Shown here in pieces: positions 1 to 8,684 of a stretch of 64,000 nt of DNA. Position 1 is the stretch's first letter. Every line of letters starts with the position of its first letter. Both the position numbers and the translations under genes were made by a program. Location: positions 62,001 through 126,000 of the forward strand of contig NZ_JAFBGL010000009.1 in NCBI RefSeq assembly GCF_016811075.1, in the 5' to 3' direction. The notes below the pieces were generated by a model that was not told where the DNA came from, ran no database searches, and saw only the letters and a program-made list of their open reading frames with translations. Source of the stretch: Oceaniferula flava (GTDB taxonomy: Bacteria; Verrucomicrobiota; Verrucomicrobiia; Verrucomicrobiales; Akkermansiaceae).

Positions 1-2
1 CT

Positions 3-551
3 GAGGTCCCGGTGGTGTGGCTGGATACCGGCTATCTTTTCCCGGAAACCTATCAGTATGCCGAGCAGCTGATCGAGACGCTGAACATCGATGTCAAAGT
101 CTATCAGCCAAAGCTAACAGCAGCTCGCCAAGAGGCACTCTACGGCAAGCTCTGGGAGCAGGGGGAGGAGGGGAACAATCGCTACGGCCTGATCAACAAG
201 GTCGAGCCGATGAACCGCGCCTTGCAAGAGCTCGGCACTGACATCTGGATCAGCGGCTTACGCCGATCGCAATCCAGCACCCGGGCTGACCGCCAGTTTG
301 CCGAGCAGCAGAAGCAGACGCTCAAGGTATATCCCATCCTTGATTGGTCGGATCCGCAAGTCTCCGCCTATTTCTACGATCAGAAGCTTCCCAAGCACCC
401 GCTGGAGTCCGAAGGTTACGCCACGATGGGCGATTGGCATTCCACCCAACCTGTAGGCGAAGGCGAATCGGCCGAGAGCTCAAGGTTCGGAGGCACTAAA
501 TACGAATGCGGTCTGCACCTCGATTCCGGCGCCCAGGATTTCCAGATTTAA
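3..551 (+). CDS. cysH: Phosphoadenosine phosphosulfate (PAPS) reductase, 5'-truncated by window edge
   Basis: Reduces PAPS to sulfite with thioredoxin in assimilatory sulfate reduction (cytoplasmic). The reading frame is open at the window edge (frame begins at base 3), so the N-terminal P-loop-like region is missing. Visible motifs are the VVWLDTGYLFPET segment, the GLRRSQSSTR segment and the C-terminal ECGLH motif carrying the catalytic cysteine. The paired cysteines that ligate the Fe-S cluster of plant-type APS reductases are absent from the visible part, which favours PAPS over APS as substrate. A sirohydrochlorin chelatase-like gene lies 0.9 kb downstream on the same strand and fits siroheme supply for sulfite reductase. 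Confidence 0.92.
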   Translation, partial: EVPVVWLDTGYLFPETYQYAEQLIETLNIDVKVYQPKLTAARQEALYGKLWEQGEEGNNRYGLINKVEPMNRALQELGTDIWISGLRRSQSSTRADRQFAEQQKQTLKVYPILDWSDPQVSAYFYDQKLPKHPLESEGYATMGDWHSTQPVGEGESAESSRFGGTKYECGLHLDSGAQDFQI

Positions 552-588
552 GCGCTCCGAAAGGGAGGGTTTGTGAGGTGAAGTGCAC

Positions 589-625
589 AAAAAAACCTCG
601 CCGACGTAGCAACGTAGCGGCGAGG
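589..625 (-). terminator. Intrinsic terminator of the lipoprotein gene
   Basis: An 8-bp GC-rich stem (596-603 with 618-625) is followed on the minus strand by a run of seven T (plus-strand A run 589-595). It lies downstream of the minus-strand lipoprotein gene and also separates it from the convergent cysH. Confidence 0.8.
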
Positions 626-658
626 TAGGGAAGGATGTTCGTTGATCAGTCCCGTCAT

Positions 659-1237
659 TTATCTCAGCACCCAGGTGTAGGAGAAATCCACGACGTAATA
701 GAGATCTCCGTTGGAGTTTCTGTATTTAACCGTTTTTTTCGCTCTGGTTTGGCGGCTGGCAGGTGTCGGCACGGTGATGTTGTAACCACCGATTTCGTCG
801 CTGTTCGATCTGTCGCGGTCGAACAGTCCGACGTGCACTCGGCGGTGACGATCAAAGTTCATGGAAGAGCTGTTGACTGTTAGGTAGGTGCTGTTGCGCG
901 GGCTGTGATCATGTCGGGTCACTGAGGTGCCGATGGTGCGTCCGTTGGATTTCAGCACAGCAAAGACATCGGGGTTACGCGTGTTTCCCAAGCTGGGGTC
1001 CCATGGGATACTGCCTGATTTTCTTTTGGGCAATTGATAGATACGGATGCCGGTGATGCGGTAGCTATCGATCTCGTATTTTTTGGGAGTGGGGACAATT
1101 CCTCCACCAGGAGGTGTGATTCCTCCGCCGGGAGGTGTGCCGCCACCGGGTGGATAGTACGCGCCCGGAGGCATGTAGCAGCTGGAAAGGGTGAAGGATA
1201 GTGACGCGGCTCCGAGGAGTGGGGTGTATTTTTTCAT
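659..1237 (-). CDS. Lipoprotein with a possible C2-like beta-sandwich domain
   Basis: The protein has 192 aa from the ATG at 1237. A longer in-frame start at 1390 exists, but only the 1237 start gives a proper type II signal peptide with lipobox LSSC near residue 20, so it is preferred. A Pro/Gly-rich linker (PPGGG repeats, residues about 22-46) precedes a globular domain. The pattern NPDVFAVL, then an Arg/His strand, then VGLFDRDRSNSDEIGG resembles C2 domains, where Asp residues in loops bind calcium. That assignment is inferred from motif shape only. It is probably anchored in the outer membrane or periplasm. It is a single transcription unit with its own terminator. Confidence 0.75.
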   Translation of the reverse strand: MKKYTPLLGAASLSFTLSSCYMPPGAYYPPGGGTPPGGGITPPGGGIVPTPKKYEIDSYRITGIRIYQLPKRKSGSIPWDPSLGNTRNPDVFAVLKSNGRTIGTSVTRHDHSPRNSTYLTVNSSSMNFDRHRRVHVGLFDRDRSNSDEIGGYNITVPTPASRQTRAKKTVKYRNSNGDLYYVVDFSYTWVLR

Positions 1238-1437
1238 AGCGTTGTGTAGGGTTTGTTTTTTGTGCAGGTAGTAGGGGGTGTGAATGCGATGCCTCGCTCG
1301 TTCATTGTTCGAGCAAATGGTCATCTGGACGATATGACGCGAGATAAAGAATTCACATTCGATTAGATTGAAAAAAAAGCGTTTAGACAATCTTGAAATG
1401 CCTTTTCTTAGTTCATAACTGATTTAGCCTTGGTCTC

Positions 1438-2196
1438 ATGAACGAGGAGCAAGACACGGCATTACTGGTTCTCGGTCATGGATCGAGCAAGCATCCGGAC
1501 TCGTCGCAATCGGTTCGAATGCATGCTGAGACGCTCGGTTCCAGTGGTCGATACAAGCAAGTTCAGTGTGCCTTTCTCAAGGAGGAACCGTTCATCGATG
1601 CCGAACTCTTGGCGGGCTTGAATGCGGAGACGGTTTGCATTGTTCCGGATTTTCTCGCGGAGGGGTATTTCACCCGGCAGGTGATCCCGGTAAAACTGAA
1701 GCTGGCGGAGCAGGGAGGGCAGGTGCGCTACTGTCCACCGGTAGGAACGCATCCTCTGATGGTGGAGCTCATGCAAGCGGCGGCGGAGGATGTGTTAGGC
1801 GATTGGTCACCGCAGCAGACGAGCCTGTTAGTGATCGGTCACGGTTCCACCAAAAACACCTGCTCTAAACAGACGCTAAAATCCCACCTCGCCGAACTGC
1901 GGGCTCAGAGTGCGTGGAGTCAGGTGGCTGACCTGTGGCTGGAGGAGCCTCCGAAGGTGGACGAGTGGGCCTCCGTGGCGAGCTGCCGGCAGGTGGTAAT
2001 TCTGCCTTTCCTGCTCAATGACGGTCAGCACGGCGGTTGGGATATACCGGCCGACCTCGGCATCGAACCGGGCGTCGCAGTCCATGGTGTGACCCACGAG
2101 CTGAGTGGCCGGCAGGTCCGACTCGCACCCGCGCTGGGCACCTCACCTCGCTTTGCCGAGGCGATTGAGGCGATTGTGCGCATCTGGGGGCAATAA
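1438..2196 (+). CDS. CbiX/SirB-type sirohydrochlorin chelatase, two tandem domains
   Basis: The 252-aa protein contains two chelatase-like halves, each opening with a metal-site motif: VLGHGSSKH near residue 11 and VIGHGSTKN near residue 131. The second half also has LLNDGQHGGWDIPADLG. Family members insert Fe2+ or Co2+ into sirohydrochlorin for siroheme or cobalamin. The nearby cysH suggests the siroheme (sulfite reductase) role, but cobalt insertion cannot be excluded. The start is the first ATG of the frame. A bidirectional hairpin terminator follows. Confidence 0.82.
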   Translation: MNEEQDTALLVLGHGSSKHPDSSQSVRMHAETLGSSGRYKQVQCAFLKEEPFIDAELLAGLNAETVCIVPDFLAEGYFTRQVIPVKLKLAEQGGQVRYCPPVGTHPLMVELMQAAAEDVLGDWSPQQTSLLVIGHGSTKNTCSKQTLKSHLAELRAQSAWSQVADLWLEEPPKVDEWASVASCRQVVILPFLLNDGQHGGWDIPADLGIEPGVAVHGVTHELSGRQVRLAPALGTSPRFAEAIEAIVRIWGQ

Positions 2197-2199
2197 AAA

Positions 2200-2232
2200 A
2201 CGGACGCCCCATGTGAGGACGTCCGTTGATTT
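2200..2232. terminator. Bidirectional terminator between convergent genes
   Basis: A 7-bp stem (2200-2206 with 2220-2226) lies between the convergent chelatase and TlpA-like genes. It is flanked by an A run on the left, which gives a T run on the minus strand, and by TGATTTTA on the right. Confidence 0.75.
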
Positions 2233-2250
2233 TAAATCTGGAACCGAAGT

Positions 2251-3114
2251 TTACTTGGCGATGTGCTCGCCGACGGTTTTCTCAAGCGCCTCGCCGCGCA
2301 GGTTGGTGGCGACAATCGTGCCGTCCTTACCGATCAAGAAAGTGGCAGGAATGCTGGTGATGCCATATTCGATGGCAAAGCGATTGCCGGACTGTTCTTC
2401 TTCGAAGTGCTGGGGCCAAGGCATCTTTCTCTTTTCAATGAAGGCCTCCAGTTTCGCTCTGTCGCTTTTCTTATCGAGGGAAATGCCGATGACCTCGAAC
2501 CCTTGCTCGTGGTATTTCTCGTAAGTCTTCATCACGTGCGGCAGCTCGGCGATGCATGGGCCGCACCAAGTTGCCCAGAAATCAATGAGCACAACCTTGC
2601 CTTTCATCGCGGCCAAGTCGATCTCCTCGCCCTGCACGCTGGTGAACTTCATCGCCATGGTGTCACCTTTGCCCGGTTTGTTGAGTCGACCCTGCAAAGT
2701 TTGGAATGCCTGCTTGAGCTGTGCTTCCTTTGGGTTGCCGGTGGCTTTTTCGATCGCTTGCGCCACCACGGCTCCCGCTTCCTTTTTCATGCCAGCTTTC
2801 AGCATCAGATTACACAGGCTGTTGGTGGTGCTGTAGAGTGCCATGGTCGGGACCTCGGCGCCTGATCCCAGGGCATCGAATTTCTCTTGGAAAATGCCGA
2901 TGCTCTTTTGAGTTTCACCAGTGGTGTTGTAGGAGACCAACAGCGCTTGATGGGCGCGGCTTTTATCCTCGGCGTCGGGGTTTTCCTTCAGGTAGGCCTC
3001 AAGCTCTGCGGCAGTGGCTTTGGCGTGTTTGTTGACAATGTCTTGGGCGGGGCCGGCGATGAGCAGACTGCTCAAGGCAAGGCCAAGGCTGGCGTAGAAT
3101 GATGTTCGTTTCAT
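2251..3114 (-). CDS. TlpA-like secreted thioredoxin-fold protein
   Basis: The 287-aa protein has an N-terminal signal peptide (residues 1-22, ending near the Ala/Gly-rich stretch). A helical region of about 130 residues follows, then an AhpC/TSA-redoxin domain with the redox motif WCGPC at 183-187 and a cis-proline motif SIPATF. The family reduces periplasmic disulfides, for example in cytochrome c maturation, or acts as a thiol peroxidase. With WCGPC and the long helical N-terminal part, a TlpA/ResA-type reductase is most likely. It is a single gene and shares a terminator with the chelatase gene. Confidence 0.88.
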   Translation of the reverse strand: MKRTSFYASLGLALSSLLIAGPAQDIVNKHAKATAAELEAYLKENPDAEDKSRAHQALLVSYNTTGETQKSIGIFQEKFDALGSGAEVPTMALYSTTNSLCNLMLKAGMKKEAGAVVAQAIEKATGNPKEAQLKQAFQTLQGRLNKPGKGDTMAMKFTSVQGEEIDLAAMKGKVVLIDFWATWCGPCIAELPHVMKTYEKYHEQGFEVIGISLDKKSDRAKLEAFIEKRKMPWPQHFEEEQSGNRFAIEYGITSIPATFLIGKDGTIVATNLRGEALEKTVGEHIAK

Positions 3115-3267
3115 AAATGCTTAACGCCACCCATAACAGACCGGAGGAGGGAAGCGATTATGAAAGGGAGTTTTTGCGAAAACCCAGAGGCATGAAAATG
3201 ACCTTGCGGAAACTTCGTCACAAACAACTAACTGTGATCCCGTGAAGAGGCGAGTGGGTAAAAAAAA

Positions 3268-3287
3268 CTGAGCCAGTTAGGGCTCAG
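3268..3287 (-). terminator. Terminator downstream of tRNA-Arg
   Basis: A 7-bp stem CTGAGCC/GGCTCAG (3268-3274 with 3281-3287) is followed on the minus strand by a T run (A run 3260-3267). It lies 56 bases downstream of the tRNA gene. Confidence 0.8.
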
Positions 3288-3342
3288 TGAGTAATTAAAT
3301 TTCAGACGGCAAATGGTCTGGAAGATGAAGGAGAGAAAAAAA

Positions 3343-3419
<77 letters not shown>

Positions 3420-3526
3420 ACTGTTTGCGCTTCATCGGCGCGGGCGCAAAAAGCCATAAAGCGGAGTTAAGGTCAAGACATCTCGGTAAAAAACATGCAT
3501 TTTTTTCAGATCTCTTGAGTTTGGCC

Positions 3527-4672
3527 TTATTTTACGTCGATCGGTGAGGTGGACACTGCCGGATAATGGAATTTTTTCCCCTCATAATTACGCAAGGTGA
3601 TGCCTCCATCATCGTGTTTGACCACATAATCCGGGTTGACCGGGATTTTTCCACCGCCTCCTGGACCATCGATGACGTATTGGGGGATGGCGTAGCCGGA
3701 AGTGTGGCCACGCAGCCCTTCGATGATATCGATGCCTTTCTGAATGCTGGTGCGCAAATGCGCCGAGCCCTCGATGAGGTCGCACTGATAGAGATAGTAG
3801 GGACGCACACGGCACATCAGAAGTTTATGCACCAGATCTTTCTGGTCCTCCACGGAGTCGTTGACGCCATTGAGCAGCACCGACTGATTACCCATGACAA
3901 TACCGGCGTCAGCCAGTCGGCCCAATCCGTCACGCACCTCGGAGGTTAGTTCCTTCGGATGGTTCGCGTGAATGGAGATGAACAGCGGGTGATACTTCTT
4001 CAGCATATCACAGAGCGCGGGTGTGATGCGTTGAGGGAGGAAAATCGGAATGCGTGAACCGATCCGGACAAATTGAATGTGGGGAATGGCATGAAGGCGC
4101 TTGAGCAGCCGTTCCAAGCGGGCGTCCGAGAACAGCAGGGCGTCGCCTCCAGAGATCAGCACGTCGCGGACCTCGGGTGTTTTTTCCAAATATTCAAAAG
4201 CAGCTTCCCACTGAGTCTCCAACTTCTGCTCGGACACTCCGGAAACCACACGACTGCGGGTGCAGTAGCGGCAGTAGGAGGCGCAGCGATCGGTCACGAG
4301 AAACAGCACGCGGTCCGGGTAGCGGTGCACCAGCCCCGGCACCGGCATGTGAGAATCCTCGCCACAGGGGTCCGACATTTCTGCCGGATCGGTCAAGGTT
4401 TCCTCGATCCGTGGGATCACCTGGCGGCGGACCGGGCAGGTGGGATCGTCTGGATCGATCAGATTGAAAAAGTGCGGCGTGATGGACATGGCCAGCTTAT
4501 TACCAGAGAGCAGAACTCCGGCGCGCTCTTCCTCGGTGAGGTTGAGATGTTTCTCCAGGCCCTCGAGAGAGGTCACCCGGTTCTTTAGCTGCCATACGTG
4601 ATTGTCCCAGTCGTCCTGATCGGCGTCAGGCCAGTATCCTGGCGTGTGTGATTGAAAAGTGATGTCCGACAT
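3527..4672 (-). CDS. kamA: Lysine 2,3-aminomutase family radical SAM enzyme
   Basis: The 381-aa protein has the radical SAM CxxxCxxC cluster at C130, C134 and C137 and the PLP-binding lysine in PGGGGK (K342). It also carries the two acidic residues that hold the substrate lysine side-chain amine in characterised enzymes (D298 in CDLIEG and D335 before PGGGGK). This supports conversion of L-lysine to beta-lysine, via lysine fermentation or the osmolyte N-acetyl-beta-lysine. The related EF-P modifier EpmB lacks support here because no epmA or efp is adjacent. A winged-helix regulator is transcribed divergently from 4794. Confidence 0.87.
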   Translation of the reverse strand: MSDITFQSHTPGYWPDADQDDWDNHVWQLKNRVTSLEGLEKHLNLTEEERAGVLLSGNKLAMSITPHFFNLIDPDDPTCPVRRQVIPRIEETLTDPAEMSDPCGEDSHMPVPGLVHRYPDRVLFLVTDRCASYCRYCTRSRVVSGVSEQKLETQWEAAFEYLEKTPEVRDVLISGGDALLFSDARLERLLKRLHAIPHIQFVRIGSRIPIFLPQRITPALCDMLKKYHPLFISIHANHPKELTSEVRDGLGRLADAGIVMGNQSVLLNGVNDSVEDQKDLVHKLLMCRVRPYYLYQCDLIEGSAHLRTSIQKGIDIIEGLRGHTSGYAIPQYVIDGPGGGGKIPVNPDYVVKHDDGGITLRNYEGKKFHYPAVSTSPIDVK

Positions 4673-4793
4673 CTTGCGATGACTTTAAGGGGGATTGGGC
4701 GTTTGTCAAAGGACTGCGTTAGAAAAGCCGGTCGTCGAATAATTATCCAAATGAAGATTGGATTAGCGGCGCAGCCTCAGTAGCATTGGGGCG

Positions 4794-5447
4794 ATGTTTC
4801 CCCAGGCCCTTCTCGATGTTTGTAAACCCAGTTACCTCGCGATTATTGGCGAGCTGAAACGCTCCGGAGGCTTGGCCATTCCTGAGTTGAGTAAAATGCT
4901 GGAAATGAGTTACATGGGCGTGAAGCAACATTGTGTGAAGCTCGAAGAGCTAGGCTATCTGAAGGTCTGGCGGGTGCCGCGGGTGCAGGTGGGTAGGCCG
5001 CAGAAGCTCTATAAGCTGACAGCCAAATGCGATCCGCTCTTCCCCGATGGCGGTGGCGCGCTGGTCTTGGACCTGCTTGAAGGAGTGAAAAACTCCTTTG
5101 GCGACTCGGCACCGGAAAAGCTTCTCTTCCACTATTTCGAGAAAGAGCGCGACCACTGGCTCTCGGTGGTGAGTGCCGGGCAGTCGCTGGTGGAAAAAGC
5201 CACCCGTTTTGCCGATGCTCGCATCAAGGCCGGCCACTTCTGCCACTGTCAGTATTCCCCTGAAGAGGGATTTGTGATCGAGGAATACCACCATCCCTTG
5301 CAGCGGATTTTTCAAGCCTATCCGGGCCTCATCACCCTCGAAACCCGTATGATCGAACAAACCTTGGGGAGCAAAGTGGATCGGGTGGAGAAAAAAGGCA
5401 GCCAGGGGGTAAAATGCACCGTCTACCGCATCAGCACCCTGGGCTGA
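4794..5447 (+). CDS. Winged helix-turn-helix transcriptional regulator (SufR/COG2345-like)
   Basis: The 217-aa protein has an N-terminal winged HTH (residues about 8-80): LAIPELSKMLEMSYMGVKQHCVKLEELGYL is the helix-turn-helix and GRPQKLYKLT is the wing. Its C-terminal part carries a few cysteines and histidines (GHFCHCQY), a feature of the SufR-like family in which Cys can ligate an Fe-S cluster. Whether a cluster binds here is unknown. It lies divergently 121 bp from kamA, whose product is an Fe-S radical SAM enzyme, so kamA is a plausible target. Confidence 0.7.
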   Translation: MFPQALLDVCKPSYLAIIGELKRSGGLAIPELSKMLEMSYMGVKQHCVKLEELGYLKVWRVPRVQVGRPQKLYKLTAKCDPLFPDGGGALVLDLLEGVKNSFGDSAPEKLLFHYFEKERDHWLSVVSAGQSLVEKATRFADARIKAGHFCHCQYSPEEGFVIEEYHHPLQRIFQAYPGLITLETRMIEQTLGSKVDRVEKKGSQGVKCTVYRISTLG

Positions 5448-5826
5448 GTGGGCTGGGGTCTATTCAGACGCTTTTATGGGTGAGAACAACTTCGTGGTTG
5501 AGGTGAGAAATCACTCATACAAAGGCCGTTTTGCACCATGTTCAAGCAGAGTGAATAGTTAAGTTTTCCGAATCGTGTATTTTTTTGAAACGAAAAAGGT
5601 TTTTGTGAAATATTAAGTCCGGTTAAATGTCTGTGAATGCCTAGTTTATAAGCGCTTTTTGATTGGCTTGAAGAATTGGCTCGAATCCCCCTAAATCAAA
5701 GGTTTACACAAAATATCATAGTTAACTGATGTTATTTGTTACATGTTAATTTAATATTTATGTAAGCGTATTTTCAAAAGAGCAACAATTTAAGGGCTTT
5801 GTGAGCATCCAGTTTAGGCCTTCACA
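5448..5826. other. AT-rich non-coding region
   Basis: No gene of convincing length lies here. The stretch is clearly AT-richer than its neighbours and probably contains the promoter of the PEP-CTERM gene at 5874. No single -35/-10 pair stands out. Confidence 0.5.
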
Positions 5827-5869
5827 GGGAGGGGAAATCGTTAAGGTGAAGTCGTAATTCACCCCTCCC
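5827..5869 (+). promoter_or_regulatory. 5' UTR hairpin just upstream of a PEP-CTERM start codon
   Basis: GGGAGGGG (5827-5834) can pair with CCCCTCCC (5862-5869), and an inner GTGAA/TTCAC pair tightens the fold. The start codon is at 5874. The purine-rich arm looks like a Shine-Dalgarno site sequestered by the complementary arm, or brought close to the start by folding. The regulatory role is inferred. Confidence 0.5.
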
Positions 5870-5873
5870 AAAC

Positions 5874-6662
5874 ATGAATACCCAAACAACGACTCCACAA
5901 CGCGCTGGCAAGCTACTAGCCCTTGCGAGCGCCATCCCCTTCGTCGCGCTACCTTTTAGCGCTCAAGCTCAAAGTGCTTCTGAGCATATCTACGTTGAAG
6001 TTTCTTTCGATGAAGTTTCCGCAGGTCTTGATCACGGGACGCTCTTCTCCGGTGATGAATATGCCTCATCCGGCGTTACTTTTTCGGTTGATTCTAACGG
6101 CCAGCACAATCAGTTGCTGATTTTCGATACAGACGTGAGTTCAACCCGCGACACTGATCTGGAAAATCCATTCATTGGAGGCAACCTGCAAGGCGTTACC
6201 GGTCTTGGGAACGCTCTGATCATCGCTGAGAATGTGATCGATCGTAACGGCGACGGCTTGGTCGATAATCCGGACGACGAGGCCCGTGGAGGCACGATCG
6301 GTGTGGTATTTGCCAATGAGCAGGTAACTGATGTGGGTTTCAATCTCTACGACACCCCAGAAAACAGCCGCAGCGATGTCAGCATTGTTTTCAAGGATTC
6401 CTCCGGAGCTGAGGTGATCTGGAGAGCTGACGACCTCATTGTCAATGGCAGCAACGTTGAGTTTGGTAATCATTACGGTAACTCATTCACCGACATCACG
6501 GCTGCTTCCCTCGGCTTGACCAATATCAAATCGATCGATTTCAACATCGAGAGTGGTGCCGTGGATCATCTGCACTTCTGCGCGGTAGTTCCTGAGCCAT
6601 CTTCTGTCGCTCTGCTTGGACTGGGTGCCCTCGGCATGCTGTTCCGCCGCAAGCGCGCCTAA
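5874..6662 (+). CDS. PEP-CTERM sorting-domain secreted protein
   Basis: The 262-aa protein has an N-terminal signal peptide (Ala cleavage site near SAQAQS, residue about 33). Its middle is rich in Asp, Asn and Gly, with DRNGDGLVDNPDDE resembling a calcium-binding loop. The C-terminal VPEPSSVALLGLGALG plus RRKRA is the classical PEP-CTERM sorting signal: Pro-Glu-Pro, a membrane helix and a basic tail. Exosortase is expected to remove the tail, leaving a surface or exopolymer-associated protein. The enzymatic role is unknown. A strong terminator follows. Confidence 0.9.
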   Translation: MNTQTTTPQRAGKLLALASAIPFVALPFSAQAQSASEHIYVEVSFDEVSAGLDHGTLFSGDEYASSGVTFSVDSNGQHNQLLIFDTDVSSTRDTDLENPFIGGNLQGVTGLGNALIIAENVIDRNGDGLVDNPDDEARGGTIGVVFANEQVTDVGFNLYDTPENSRSDVSIVFKDSSGAEVIWRADDLIVNGSNVEFGNHYGNSFTDITAASLGLTNIKSIDFNIESGAVDHLHFCAVVPEPSSVALLGLGALGMLFRRKRA

Positions 6663-6690
6663 CAATTTTTTGTTTTCATTGTTTATTGTC

Positions 6691-6730
6691 CGCCCTGTCG
6701 CCTCACTGGTGACAGGGCGGTTGCTTTTAT
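6691..6730 (+). terminator. Terminator of the PEP-CTERM gene
   Basis: A perfect 10-bp stem CCGCCCTGTC/GACAGGGCGG (6691-6700 with 6712-6721) is followed by TTGCTTTTAT. Confidence 0.85.
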
Positions 6731-6896
6731 GTTGGGGGGGGGCTTTGTGATGGTTCATGGCCTAGAAGAGTCGCCGAATTGGATGGATTTTCGGCATTCT
6801 GGTGATTCCACTTTACCAGTCACAGTCAGCAGCTAATGTGAATCGGCCGAGCGATGCCATGAGGTCGATTCGCTCGCATGACGGCTGCAATTTCAC

Positions 6897-7640
6897 ATGC
6901 GTATTTCTAACGGATCGAACGGGCGCACGAAGGCTCGACTGGACACCCTGCAAAGCATCGAGCTTGCCGAGGGCGTGGAGATTCAGCTGCGTATCGCCGG
7001 GCCTTATGTGCGGGTTCTGGCTTATTTGTTGGATTTGCTGATCCGTGCCGGAATCTGTATCGCGGCTTATCTTTTGCTCATGTTTATCGGCATGATCATT
7101 GGGTTCACCGTGGCTCAGGGCTTGAGTATGCTGCTGATGTTTTTCCTGACCTTTTTCTACTACATCGTCTTCGAAGCGGGGAAACGGGGGGCATCACCGG
7201 GGAAGAGAGCGATGGGCTTACGGGTGGTGGATACCTCGGGGGCGCCTATTTCCTGGGGGCAGGCATTTATTCGCAACATGCTGCGTTTTGCCGACGGGAT
7301 GCCGTTCTTCAGCTACGGATTCGGCTTGCTCACCACACTACTCACCAAGCGATTTCAGCGCCTTGGCGATCTGTTAGCTAATACCGTGGTTGTTTATGAT
7401 CGTCAGCCGAAGCTGCATCTCTCATCGCTGCCGCCGGCGATGACCAGTGTGGCTCCCAGTGCGCCGCTGACGCGTGAGGAACAGGCGGCTATTTTAGGAT
7501 TCAAAGAACGTGGCGGTATGTGGTCGGAAGCCCGACGGGTGGAACTGGCGAATCACGCCAGTGCACTCACCGGGGCGAGCGGAGAGAAGGGAATGACCAA
7601 GCTGCTAGGCGTGGCTCAGTGGTTGGGAGATAAACATTAA
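6897..7640 (+). CDS. RDD family membrane protein
   Basis: The 247-aa protein has an RDD domain: the signature AYLLDLLIRAG, two or three hydrophobic helices (residues about 40-85 and 135-155), and GKRGASPGKRAMGLRVVD. A soluble C-terminal tail follows. Function is not established; RDD proteins are often encoded with MoxR/DUF58 genes, as here. It is the first gene of a long same-strand run with SpoIIM (15 bp downstream). No strong ribosome binding site precedes the ATG. Confidence 0.88.
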   Translation: MRISNGSNGRTKARLDTLQSIELAEGVEIQLRIAGPYVRVLAYLLDLLIRAGICIAAYLLLMFIGMIIGFTVAQGLSMLLMFFLTFFYYIVFEAGKRGASPGKRAMGLRVVDTSGAPISWGQAFIRNMLRFADGMPFFSYGFGLLTTLLTKRFQRLGDLLANTVVVYDRQPKLHLSSLPPAMTSVAPSAPLTREEQAAILGFKERGGMWSEARRVELANHASALTGASGEKGMTKLLGVAQWLGDKH

Positions 7641-7655
7641 GCGGAAGGCGATCGA

Positions 7656-8684
7656 ATGCAGGGAAAAGAATTTGAAGAAAAAAATGCCGAACGCTGGGCT
7701 GAGTATGATCAGACCCTGAGTCGACTGGAGAAGAAGCGCGACCCATCGATCGATGTCTCCACGCTGCCGACCCGGTTCCGTGAGATCTGCACGGATTTGG
7801 CACTGGCGCGTCACCGGATGTATGGCATGCCGATGAACGAGCACCTCAATGAGCTGGTGATCCGTGGTCACAAGATGATTCATCGCAGAGCGGGAGGCAC
7901 CTGGGAGATGCTGTTGCGCTTCGTAGCGGTGGATTTCCCCGTGGCTGTTAGGAAAGAGTGGCGTCTGCTCATCGTGGCCACGCTGAGCTTTGTGCTGCCG
8001 CTGATAGGCGTGGCCTTGGCGGGGTTCTACTGGCCGGATTTTTCATGGATTCAAGCCGTGTTAGGACCGCAGATGATGCAGCAGCTGGACATGATGTATG
8101 GCAGCAGCGACGACCAAATTTCCAACCTGCGCGATGAATACGGGTCGAACTTCATGATGTTCTGCCACTACATCTGGAATAACATCGGGATTGATTTTCG
8201 AATTTACGCCGGGGGAATCTTGGCCTGTCTGGGGAGTTTGTTTTTCCTGATCTACAATGGCGTGTTTTTTGGTGCGGTGATCGCTTACATTCACACGGCA
8301 TGTAGCACCAAGGCCTTTTACACCTTCGTGGCCGGGCACTCGTCGTTCGAGCTGATCGCCATGGTGATCGCAGGTATGGCCGGACTGCGCATCGGTCTGG
8401 GCTTGCTCCATCCGGGCCGCAAAACCCGCCGCAAGTCGCTGATGGATGCCGGGAAGAAATCGCTGCCTCTGATACTCGGCGCCGCGCTGATGACTTTTGT
8501 GGCGGCGGCGATCGAAGGGTTTTGGTCGGCTCAAGCACTGCCGGAGATGCTGAAATACAGCGTCGGTATTGCGCTGTGGTTTGTCTGTGTGCTCTACCTG
8601 GCCTTGGCCGGGCGTGGTGCCCGACAGAGCTCCAGCGCAGTCTTTGGTAAAAAAAGCATAGAGGGAGGTCAGGGTGCAGCTTGA
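7656..8684 (+). CDS. Stage II sporulation protein M (SpoIIM/DUF95) family membrane protein
   Basis: The 342-aa integral membrane protein has a soluble N-terminal part (about 100 residues) and then five or six hydrophobic segments, including LLIVATLSFVLPLIGVALAG and YAGGILACLGSLFFLIYNG. The position between an RDD gene and a DUF4129 gene is typical of SpoIIM-like proteins in non-sporulating bacteria, where they sit in MoxR operons. GGAAGG precedes the ATG by about eight bases. The stop overlaps the next start by 11 bp, indicating translational coupling. Confidence 0.85.
   Translation: MQGKEFEEKNAERWAEYDQTLSRLEKKRDPSIDVSTLPTRFREICTDLALARHRMYGMPMNEHLNELVIRGHKMIHRRAGGTWEMLLRFVAVDFPVAVRKEWRLLIVATLSFVLPLIGVALAGFYWPDFSWIQAVLGPQMMQQLDMMYGSSDDQISNLRDEYGSNFMMFCHYIWNNIGIDFRIYAGGILACLGSLFFLIYNGVFFGAVIAYIHTACSTKAFYTFVAGHSSFELIAMVIAGMAGLRIGLGLLHPGRKTRRKSLMDAGKKSLPLILGAALMTFVAAAIEGFWSAQALPEMLKYSVGIALWFVCVLYLALAGRGARQSSSAVFGKKSIEGGQGAA

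Noticed and set aside
2263-2865. 200-codon plus-strand frame opposite the TlpA-like gene.
   Set aside because: Antisense to a gene with a complete WCGPC domain; product has no recognisable features.
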